Positions 1 through 7,348 of a stretch of DNA of 12,047 nt are shown here, piece by piece. The notes below the pieces were generated by a model that did no database searches, was not told the DNA's origin, and saw only the letters and a list, made by a program, of their open reading frames with translations. The stretch comes from an uncultured Ventosimonas sp. GTDB taxonomy: Bacteria > Pseudomonadota > Gammaproteobacteria > Pseudomonadales > Pseudomonadaceae. The stretch spans positions 1 through 12,047 of the forward strand of contig CALYQH010000014.1 in assembly GCA_945283395.1 (NCBI GenBank), given 5' to 3'. Position 1 is the first letter of the stretch; each line of letters begins with the position of its first letter. A program made the position numbers and the translations under genes.

Positions 1-438
1 GGTAATTATATGAATTCCATCATGGCTAATAATGAAGCCACTGCAAATGGTTATGATGAAGCTTTATTGCTTGATGCTAATGGTTATGTAGCGGAAGGAT
101 CTGGTGAAAATATTTTTATAGTACGTAAAGGAAAACTTTATACCCCAGATGCAACTGTTGCCTTAGAAGGTATTACTAGAGATACGGTAATGACTATAGC
201 CCATGATATAGGATTAGAAGTTATAGAGAAACATATTACCCGCGATGAAGTCTATATTGCTGATGAAGCTTTCTTTACAGGTACGGCAGCTGAAGTTACT
301 CCTATTAGTGAATTAGATAAGAGGCAAATAGGTCAAGGTCATCCTGGTTTAATTACGCAAGAAATTCAAAAACGTTTTTTTAATATAGTCACAGGTCAAG
401 ATGCTCGTTATGAAAAGTGGCTAACTTATGTAAACTAG
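1..438 (+). CDS. ilvE: Branched-chain amino acid aminotransferase, 3' part (5' end outside window)
   Basis: This is the C-terminal 145 residues of a fold-type IV, PLP-dependent aminotransferase that makes the last step of leucine, isoleucine and valine synthesis, with 2-oxoglutarate/glutamate as partner, in the cytoplasm. The reading frame is open from base 1 (Gly-Asn-Tyr), so the ATG at 10 is internal and not the start. In E. coli IlvE the catalytic lysine lies a few residues before the matching Gly-Asn-Tyr, so it is just outside the window. Visible family motifs are AEGSGENIF (the Glu that contacts the PLP ring nitrogen), GITRD (phosphate contact) and [11 protein letters not shown] near the C-terminus. 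The ending EKWLTYVN and TAG stop match the usual length of about 307 residues. No frameshift is seen. It appears unrelated in function to the polyamine genes downstream. Confidence 0.95.
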   Translation, partial: GNYMNSIMANNEATANGYDEALLLDANGYVAEGSGENIFIVRKGKLYTPDATVALEGITRDTVMTIAHDIGLEVIEKHITRDEVYIADEAFFTGTAAEVTPISELDKRQIGQGHPGLITQEIQKRFFNIVTGQDARYEKWLTYVN

Positions 439-478
439 TCAATTAAGCGCTATACCATTAATCCATTGTCTTAATTGA
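439..478 (+). terminator. Possible weak hairpin terminator after ilvE
   Basis: A perfect 9-bp inverted repeat (TCAATTAAG at 439-447, CTTAATTGA at 470-478) starts directly after the ilvE stop codon, with a 22-base loop. The stem is AT-rich and only a short T-rich stretch follows, so it is a weak candidate at best. The position supports a role at the end of ilvE transcription. Confidence 0.35.
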
Positions 479-486
479 TAGTTTTC

Positions 487-515
487 TTGCGATCAATAAG
501 TATAGATTATATATA
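487..515 (+). promoter_or_regulatory. Candidate promoter upstream of speF
   Basis: TTGCGA (487-492), a 17-base spacer and TATATA (510-515) resemble a sigma-70 promoter. It would give a leader of roughly 200 bases before the speF ATG at 722. In E. coli speF expression is controlled by a long leader carrying the arrest peptide SpeFL. I see no convincing SpeFL homologue here. The evidence is consensus matching in AT-rich DNA, which often throws up false hits. Confidence 0.3.
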
Positions 516-721
516 CGTCACTCCTTATAACAACAAAAATATTTGTGATTTAATGATTAATTTCAATAAAAAAAACTAGTAGATTTTATGCTCACTTAAA
601 TGCAGTTAAATCAACACCGTATTTTCAATAAATGATTATTTAGATATTACCGCACTTTAGTTTCAATGAGAAAAGCATACAAAGTTGTAGAGTATTTTTA
701 TTCAACAAGAGGGCATTAAAA

Positions 722-2911
722 ATGTCATTAAATTTAAAGATTGCAGTAAGTCAAGATACAGATCAATGTTTTAAAACTCAGCGTGATATTGTGGCTATTA
801 ACCAGACAAATTTTACTGATGTGGCTGCTGTAGTTATTTCAATGGATGATGTGAAAAAGGGCCTATTAGAAATAGTCAAACGGACAGAATTTAATATACC
901 TGTTTTCTTAGTGATCTAGAAAGATGAAAAAGCTGACCCTGCATTAATACCTAAAATAAGAGACGTGTTGATGCAAGTAAGTAGTGTGTTTGAATGAAAT
1001 AATAAAGATAATATAAATTTTTATGGTAACCAATTAGAAGCAGCGGCTAAAGAATATGAAGATAATGTTTTACCTCCTTTTTTTGCAACTTTAAAGAAAT
1101 ATGTTGAAAAAGGTAATGACTAGTTCGATTGTCCAGGCCATCAAGGTGGAAGTTTTTTCCGTAAACACCCAGCAGGTAAATTATAATACGACTTTCTGGG
1201 CGAAAATGTATTTCGGTCAGACATTTGTAATGCCGACTTAGCGTTGGGGGATCTATTAATTCATGAAGGACCTGCATTAGAGGCTCAAAAACATGCTGCT
1301 AAAGTATTTAATGCAGATAAAACTTATTTTGTCTTAAATGGCACTTCTGCCTCTAATAAAGTTGTAACAACAGCCTTACTAACACCTGGCGATTTTGTTT
1401 TGTTTGATCGTAATAATCATAAATCAATTCATCAAGGGGCATTATTCCAAGCGGGTGCTATCCCTGTTTATCTAGAAACTTCTCGTAATCCTTTTGGTTT
1501 TATTGGTGGCATAGATGATTACTGTTTTGATGAGAGTTATCTAAGGGGATTAATCAAAGAGGTAGCTCTCGAGCGAGCATCTATAGAACGTCCTTTCAAA
1601 TTAGCAGTTATTCAATTAGGTACATATGACGGCACTATTTATAACGCAAGGCAGGTGGTAGATAGAATAGGACATCTGTGTGATTACATTTTATTTGATT
1701 CTGCTTGGGTAGGTTATGAGCAATTTATACCTATGATGAAAAACTGTTCTCCCATGTTACCTGAATTAACAGCAAAAGATCCTGGAATTTTTGTTACTCA
1801 ATCGGTACATAAACAACAAGCAGGTTTTTCTCAAGCATCTCAAGTCCATAAAAAAGATAAGCATATTAAAGGGCAGGCACGTTATGCCAATCATCATAGA
1901 GTAAATAATGCTTTTATGACCAAAGCTTCTACTAGTCCATTTTATCCGCTTTTTTCAACTCTTGATGTAAATGCTAAAATTCATGAGGGGGCTAGTGATA
2001 AAAGGCTATGGGCTGACACCTTACGACGAGTAGTGGAAGCACGTAAATTAGTATTAGAAAACTGTACTATGATACGTCCTTTTGTTCCTGATATAGTTGA
2101 TGGTAAAGCTTGGAAAGATTATCCAACAGATGAGATTGTAAAAGATATTAAGTTTTTCCAATTTCATCCCAAAGATAGGTGGCATGGTTTTGAAGGGTAT
2201 GGAGAAAATCAATACTTTGTAGACCCGATGAAACTAATGTTTACCACGCCAGGTATAGACTCTATTACAGGTGAATATACTGATTTTGGTATCCATGCAG
2301 GTATCTTAGCTAATTTTCTAAGACAAAATAATATCATTCCAGAAAAATGTGACTTAAATTCAATTCTCTTTTTAATGACTCCCGCTGAACTTACAGCCAA
2401 GCTCGATCATTTAGTAGCACAAATTGCTCGGTTTGAGCAATTGATAAAGGATGATGCTGCTTTTAGCGAGGTTTTACCCATTCTTTATAAAACTTATGAA
2501 GATAGTTATAAAGGTCTTAGCATTAGAGAGGTCTGCCAACAAATGCATGATCTTTATAAGGGACACAATGTTAAGCAATTACAAAAAGACATGTTTCGTA
2601 AAGCACATTTCCCTAAGATGGCTATGTTACCCCATGAGGCTAATATGGAGTTTTTCAAAGGCAATGTGGAACTTATTGCTATAGAAGAAGCTAAAGGTCG
2701 TATTGCCGCGGAAGGAGCTTTGCCCTATCCTCCCGGTATTCTGTGTATTATTCCCGGTGAGGTGTGGGGCGATTCTGTGCTTAAGTACTTTTTAGCCTTA
2801 CAAGAGGGTATCAACTTATTACCTGGATTTACCCCAGAATTACAAGGTGTTTATTTAAAACAAGAGGCAGATGGGCGCACTAGGGCCTAAGGTTATGTTT
2901 TAAAGAAATAA
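722..2911 (+). pseudogene. speF: Ornithine decarboxylase SpeF, broken by in-frame stops
   Basis: The +2 reading frame follows E. coli-type SpeF (about 732 residues) from N-terminus to C-terminus over 729 codons, so this was a PLP-dependent ornithine decarboxylase making putrescine. The start at 722 has AGAGGG at 708-713 as ribosome site. Stops interrupt it at codon 66 (TAG, 917), 92 (TGA, 995), 134 (TAG, 1121), 155 (TAA, 1184) and 723 (TAA, 2888). Homology continues in frame after each, ending GYVLKK and TAA at 2909. I see no frameshift. The N-terminal wing domain and the CPGHQGG motif (around codon 137) lie in the interrupted part. Codons 156-722 are fully open and keep the PLP-stacking His233 in DRNNHKS, DSAWVGYEQF and the PLP lysine Lys364 in SVHKQQAG. 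The only early start in the open part is TTG at 1244, without a visible ribosome site, so an active truncated enzyme is unlikely. Confidence 0.93.
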
Positions 2912-2987
2912 CCTAACTAATGGAAAGGCTAGTAAGGATACTAAGTTAAAACAGATATTTGTTTGTTATGGGATTGGAGCAAAAGAG

Positions 2988-4481
2988 ATGACTTATCAAA
3001 AAAAGATGAGTGTTACCCAATTAACCATATTAACGGCTGTTAATATGATGGGGTCAGGAATTATTATGCTACCTACCAAGTTAGCGAGTGTGGGAACTAT
3101 TTCAGTGTTGTCGTGGATTGTTACAGCTCTGGGGTCCATGGCTTTAGCTTATGTATTTGCCAAGTGTGGCCGCTATAGTAGAAAAACGGGTGGTATGGGG
3201 GGCTATGCTGAATATGCTTTTGGTAAAGGCGGAAGCCATATGGTCAACTATACTTATGCTTTCTCTTTAGTAATAGCTAATGTAGCTATAGCGATTTCAG
3301 CCGTAGGTTATGGTGTTACATTTTTTGATAATTTTTTACAAACGTTTGGTATGGCAACGCCAGACGTGGCTGAAAATAGTAAACCGCTTTACGTGGCACT
3401 TGCTGCTGTTGCCTTAGTCTGGGTAACTACTGTAGCAAATTTTGGTGGTGCCCATATCACAGGTAAAATAGGAGGACTAACTATTTGGGGGGTCATTATT
3501 CCTGTTTTAGCGTTGAGTGTAATAGGTTGGTTTTGGTTTAAGCCTAGTACTTATGTGGCTGCTTGGAATCCTCATCACTATGGCTTTTGGCAGGCAGTAG
3601 GTATTTCTATTCCTATGACCTTGTGGGCATTTTTAGGGATGGAATCAGCTTGTGCTAACTCCGATGCTGTAGAAAATCCTGAGAAAAATGTGCCTATTGC
3701 TGTATTAGGTGGAACATTAACTTGTGCAATTATTTATATTCTCTCTACTAATGTAATGGCAGGCATTGTTCCTAATGTGGATTTAGCTAATTCGGATGGT
3801 CCCTTTGGGTTAACTTTTAGTGTCATGTTTGGGCCAATAATTGGCATGATTGTGTTAGCCTTAATGGTAATTGCTTGTATAGGTTCTTTGCTAGGTTGGC
3901 AATTTACTGTAGCCGAGGTATTCAGATCATCAGCTCAAGAAAAATATTTCTTAGCTATCTTTGGTAAAGTAAATAAATCAGGTGTACCTATTCTTCCTAT
4001 GTGTATATTGGCGGTTGCTCAAACATTGTTAGCCTTAATGACTATCAGTCCAGAATTAAAAAAACAATTTGAGGTATTAACTAATTTAGCTGTGGTAACT
4101 AATATAGTGCCTTATATCATTTGTATGGCTTCTATCGTAGCTATTTATGCTGCTAATAGGGTAAACCGACAAGAAACTATTACTACATGCGTAGTTGCTC
4201 TTATTGCCTCTATCTATACGTACTATGCTCTTTACTCATCTGGTCAACAATCCATTATGTATGGTGCTTTGGTAACGTTCTTTGGTTGGACTTTGTTTGC
4301 TTCTGTTTCTCATCGTTTTATAGAAGCTCATCAACCACTAGATACCTCAGTAGTTGACATTTTAGAAGATATTGATAAATCGCCTAAAGATTTAAATATT
4401 CTAAAAAGATTTTTAGGTTTCTGGAGGAAAAAACAAAAATCTCAAACAGCTACCAATAATAATCAACACACTGATAAGTAA
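2988..4481 (+). CDS. potE: Putrescine/ornithine antiporter PotE
   Basis: This is an inner-membrane APC-family transporter that in E. coli exchanges putrescine for ornithine or takes putrescine up with protons. The start at 2988 has GGAG (2976-2979) 8 bases upstream. The 497-residue protein follows E. coli PotE (439 residues) closely, with the signature MMGSGIIMLPTKLA near residues 20-33 and about 12 hydrophobic segments. Residues reported to matter for putrescine handling in E. coli are kept: Cys60, Glu75, Tyr76, Trp213, Glu219 and Trp304 here. However, the position of E. coli Tyr425 is Phe437, and that of Glu433 is Ile445 with a Glu next to it. About 50 extra residues at the C-terminus are hydrophilic and rich in Lys, Gln and Asn. 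It lies 76 bases after the end of dead speF and 85 bases before another decarboxylase, probably in one operon. Family assignment is strong. Present substrate is uncertain. Confidence 0.93.
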   Translation: MTYQKKMSVTQLTILTAVNMMGSGIIMLPTKLASVGTISVLSWIVTALGSMALAYVFAKCGRYSRKTGGMGGYAEYAFGKGGSHMVNYTYAFSLVIANVAIAISAVGYGVTFFDNFLQTFGMATPDVAENSKPLYVALAAVALVWVTTVANFGGAHITGKIGGLTIWGVIIPVLALSVIGWFWFKPSTYVAAWNPHHYGFWQAVGISIPMTLWAFLGMESACANSDAVENPEKNVPIAVLGGTLTCAIIYILSTNVMAGIVPNVDLANSDGPFGLTFSVMFGPIIGMIVLALMVIACIGSLLGWQFTVAEVFRSSAQEKYFLAIFGKVNKSGVPILPMCILAVAQTLLALMTISPELKKQFEVLTNLAVVTNIVPYIICMASIVAIYAANRVNRQETITTCVVALIASIYTYYALYSSGQQSIMYGALVTFFGWTLFASVSHRFIEAHQPLDTSVVDILEDIDKSPKDLNILKRFLGFWRKKQKSQTATNNNQHTDK

Positions 4482-4566
4482 TAGCTTATTTTAGGTTGAT
4501 TTTTAGTAATGTTTGATGATTAAGAGTAACTAAATTAAGCACAATATTTACCTTAAAGAGGTTATT

Positions 4567-6855
4567 ATGAATATTAAAGATGAATTAGGCATGGTCGCCC
4601 TATTAGTTAAACAGGATTATGGCAATTATTCACCTGCTAATCGAACACTAACAGCATTGACCAAAGAATTGGAAGATCAAGATGTAAAATTGGTAACGGT
4701 ATTATCTTATAAAGATGCTTGTTTAATTATTAAATCAGATCCTAGTATACAATGTGTTATGCTAGATTGGGATTTAGAACAAGGCAAAGTTCATAAAGAT
4801 GCTGAACAGGTACTTATGGCTGTGCGGGCTCGAAGTGAAACTATCCCCATTTTTCTATTAACAGAGCGCGGTAGTGCGGCTCATATTCCTGTAGATGCTT
4901 TAAGAAAAACTGACGATTTCATTTTCTTATTAGAAGATACTGCTAGTTTTATCACTGGTCGAATTGTTGCCGCAATAAAAAAATACCGTGAGAATCTATT
5001 GCCGCCCATGTTCAAAGCTTTGGTTAAATTTGCGCATGTACACGAATATTCATGGCATACACCAGGTCATACTGGCGGTACAGCTTTTTTAAAAACACCT
5101 GTCGGGCGTGCTTATTTTAAATATTTCGGTGAGAATCTATTGCGTTCTGATCTATCTATTTCAGTTAGCGATTTAGGTTCCCTACTTGATCACTCAGGGC
5201 CTATAGGTAAGGGTGAGCAAAATGCGGCAAGAGTATTTGGCGCTAATCGTACGTATTATGTAACTAATGGTTCTTCTACTTCTAATAGAGTTATTTTGAT
5301 GGCAAGTGTAACCCGTAATCAAATAGCACTATGTGATAGAAATTGCCATAAGTCAGTTGAACATGCCATCACTATGTCAGGAGCAATCCCGGTTTACTTG
5401 ATACCTTCTCGTAATCAGTATGGTTTAATAGGACCAATTCCACCACATAGCTTAGAACCAAAGGTAATTAAAAAAGATATTAGCCAAAATATGTTGGCCA
5501 AAAAGGTTAAGGATAAAACGCCTGTTCACGCGGTTGTGACTAATTCAACTTATGATGGACTTTGTTATAATGTGAAAAGAGTGACAGAGCTATTAGGCCA
5601 GTCAGTAGATAGGTTACATTTTGATGAAGCATGGTATGGTTATGCTCGTTTTAATCCTATTTATAAAGACAGATTTGCTATGTATGGTGAAGCTAAAGAT
5701 TATGATAAAAAAGGGCCAACTATTTTTGCTACCCAGTCTACTCATAAATTATTAGCAGCATTATCTCAAGCCTCTATGATTCATATTCGAGAAGGCCGTA
5801 AACCAATAGATCATAATCGCTTTAATGAAGCTTTTATGATGCACGCTTCTACTTCTCCTAACTATGCCATTATTGCATCTAATGATGTTAGTGTGGCTAT
5901 GATGGATGGCCCTCAAGGAAGAATATTAACAACTGATAGTATTCATGAAGCAGTTTCCTTCAGGCAAATAGTGGCTAGGGTTCATGCAGAAGCTGAAAAG
6001 AAAAAAGATTGGTTCTTTAATGTTTGGCAACCAGATACAGTGCAAGATCTTAAAGGTAATAAAATACCTTTCTATAAAGCAGAACGGGATTATTTAGAAC
6101 AAACGGCTAAATGTTGGGTATTAGAGCCTAATGCTAAATGGCATGGTTTTGGCAATATCGAAAAAGATTATTGCATGCTTGATCCTATCAAAGTATCTAT
6201 AACTACTCCTAGTGTTGATGATAAAGGCGAACTATTAACGAGAGGTATTCCAGCAGGGATAGTTACTTCTTATTTAGCTACTAAAGGAATAATTGTAGAA
6301 AAAACAACGGACTTTACCTTCTTATTGCTTTTCTCTATAGGTATTACTAAGGGGAAATGGGGTACCTTATTAAATGCGTTATTTGAATTTAAACGCCTCT
6401 ATGATGAAGATACTCCGTTGAATAATGTATTACCAGACTTAGTAGATACATATCCAAAACGTTATAGTGGCTTAGGGCTAAAAAAGCTAGCCGATGAAAT
6501 GTTTGCTATGATGAAAAATTTAAAAACCACTGATTGCATGTCTAAGGCTTTTTCAGCTTTACCTATGCCTGATTATAGCCCTGTGGAAGCTTATGAACAT
6601 TTAGTTAGGAATGAAGTAGAAAAAGTAACACTGGAGCAAATGGCTAATCGTACAGCAGCTACTGGTATTGTCCCTTACCCACCTGGAATTCCTTTGTTAA
6701 TGCCTGGTGAAAATGCAGGCGCAGCTAATGATGTATTTTTAAAATACCTTAAATCTTTAGAGGAATTTGATAAACATTTCCCTGGCTTTGAACATGATAT
6801 TCATGGTATAGAAAGTGAGGAAGGCATTTATAAATTGTTAGCCATTAAGCAATAG
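4567..6855 (+). CDS. Lysine/arginine-type PLP decarboxylase (LdcA/AdiA-like)
   Basis: A full-length 762-residue member of the prokaryotic Orn/Lys/Arg decarboxylase family (P. aeruginosa LdcA about 751, E. coli AdiA about 755), a cytoplasmic enzyme that removes CO2 from a basic amino acid and consumes a proton. Ribosome site AAAGAGG (4555-4561) lies 5 bases before the ATG. Residues 1-140 form the CheY-like wing domain. The linker motif WHTPGH is at 163-168, the PLP-stacking His261 is in DRNCHKS, the PLP-binding HFDEAWYGYA at 351-360 and the PLP lysine Lys394 in STHKLLAALSQ. The C-terminal part carries PYPPGIPLLMPGE. WHTPGH and NSTYDGLCYN resemble LdcA, whereas AdiA has AAPGH and NCTYDGVCYN. 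Other stretches such as the TTDF region resemble AdiA. I therefore leave lysine versus arginine open. Ornithine is less likely, because the protein differs clearly from neighbouring SpeF. It probably shares a transcript with potE. Confidence 0.9.
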   Translation: MNIKDELGMVALLVKQDYGNYSPANRTLTALTKELEDQDVKLVTVLSYKDACLIIKSDPSIQCVMLDWDLEQGKVHKDAEQVLMAVRARSETIPIFLLTERGSAAHIPVDALRKTDDFIFLLEDTASFITGRIVAAIKKYRENLLPPMFKALVKFAHVHEYSWHTPGHTGGTAFLKTPVGRAYFKYFGENLLRSDLSISVSDLGSLLDHSGPIGKGEQNAARVFGANRTYYVTNGSSTSNRVILMASVTRNQIALCDRNCHKSVEHAITMSGAIPVYLIPSRNQYGLIGPIPPHSLEPKVIKKDISQNMLAKKVKDKTPVHAVVTNSTYDGLCYNVKRVTELLGQSVDRLHFDEAWYGYARFNPIYKDRFAMYGEAKDYDKKGPTIFATQSTHKLLAALSQASMIHIREGRKPIDHNRFNEAFMMHASTSPNYAIIASNDVSVAMMDGPQGRILTTDSIHEAVSFRQIVARVHAEAEKKKDWFFNVWQPDTVQDLKGNKIPFYKAERDYLEQTAKCWVLEPNAKWHGFGNIEKDYCMLDPIKVSITTPSVDDKGELLTRGIPAGIVTSYLATKGIIVEKTTDFTFLLLFSIGITKGKWGTLLNALFEFKRLYDEDTPLNNVLPDLVDTYPKRYSGLGLKKLADEMFAMMKNLKTTDCMSKAFSALPMPDYSPVEAYEHLVRNEVEKVTLEQMANRTAATGIVPYPPGIPLLMPGENAGAANDVFLKYLKSLEEFDKHFPGFEHDIHGIESEEGIYKLLAIKQ

Positions 6856-6865
6856 CTTAGCAGTT

Positions 6866-6897
6866 AATAAGCAGTATATATTTATATACTGCTTATT
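6866..6897 (+). terminator. Perfect 15-bp inverted repeat after the decarboxylase gene
   Basis: Arms AATAAGCAGTATATA (6866-6880) and TATATACTGCTTATT (6883-6897) are exact reverse complements separated by TT, beginning 11 bases after the decarboxylase stop. The position fits a transcription end or an mRNA-stabilising hairpin for the speF-potE-decarboxylase unit. There is no T-run on the + strand directly after it, so an intrinsic terminator of the textbook kind is not proven. Confidence 0.5.
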
Positions 6898-7183
6898 ATA
6901 ATGGCTAAACTATGCTTGAATCAGTTATCTAGCCTATTAAAATAAAATCAGTTCGCTTTGTTAGTTTTAGAGAAGCTCATTTATTCTTTAGTTTTTAGCT
7001 AGCCGTATTAACTTAAGTTATTAATAAGTATTAATCACCAATTGCAAAGTACAATAATACACTACTTAAATTTATATTATTTTTGATTAAAGTTATGCTG
7101 TTTTTACCTGTAGTTTATAATTATTTTTTTAGTAAAAAGAATAATAATGCCTTACTAGTGCGAACTGCTCATCTATAACATCT

Positions 7184-7211
7184 TTGACTATTAAAAAGTT
7201 TTCTCTAAATT
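7184..7211 (+). promoter_or_regulatory. Candidate promoter for the autotransporter gene
   Basis: TTGACT (7184-7189), a 16-base spacer and TAAATT (7206-7211) form the best -35/-10 pair in the gap and would give a leader of roughly 130 bases. Many -10-like TATAAT variants occur downstream in the AT-rich stretch, so the true start could be closer to the gene. Confidence 0.3.
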
Positions 7212-7254
7212 ATGAATAAAACGTAATAAGTTAGAACAAAAATTAAGTTATAAG

Positions 7255-7335
7255 CAAAATTTAAAATAAAAAATTAAAAAATTTATTAAAATAGCAATAT
7301 TATATTATTATATATATTATATTTTAGTCTAATAA
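7255..7335 (+). promoter_or_regulatory. Almost GC-free, A-tract-rich leader of the autotransporter gene
   Basis: This stretch is nearly all A and T. A-tracts lie at 7263-7266, 7268-7273, 7276-7281 and 7288-7291, followed by alternating TA around 7299-7323. Such DNA is typically bent or easily melted and is a common target of H-NS/MvaT-type silencers upstream of surface-protein genes. That role is inference. The composition itself is seen directly. Confidence 0.4.
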
Positions 7336-7348
7336 AAGAAATTAACTT

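Larger units (their letters stand above)
6856..7348. other. Intergenic gap with hairpin, AT-rich leader and no gene
   Basis: No coding frame with family similarity is visible here on either strand. Short frames such as 6901-6945 (14 codons) look like chance. The gap holds the 6866-6897 hairpin, the 12-bp palindrome TAACTTAAGTTA at 7009-7020, a candidate promoter at 7184-7211 and a nearly GC-free stretch before the autotransporter gene. Confidence 0.7.

Noticed and set aside
474..496. An FNR/Anr-like box (TTGAT...ATCAA)
   Set aside because: The half-sites are 12 bases apart, whereas FNR/Anr sites have a 4-base spacer.
1047..1277. A 76-codon minus-strand frame
   Set aside because: Antisense to the speF remnant; the plus strand carries the family motifs in this stretch.
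722..2911. Stop-codon recoding or an altered genetic code that would keep SpeF full length
   Set aside because: All three stop codons are involved (TAG, TGA, TAA), there is no shared context or visible recoding element, and neighbouring intact genes end normally at TAG or TAA.
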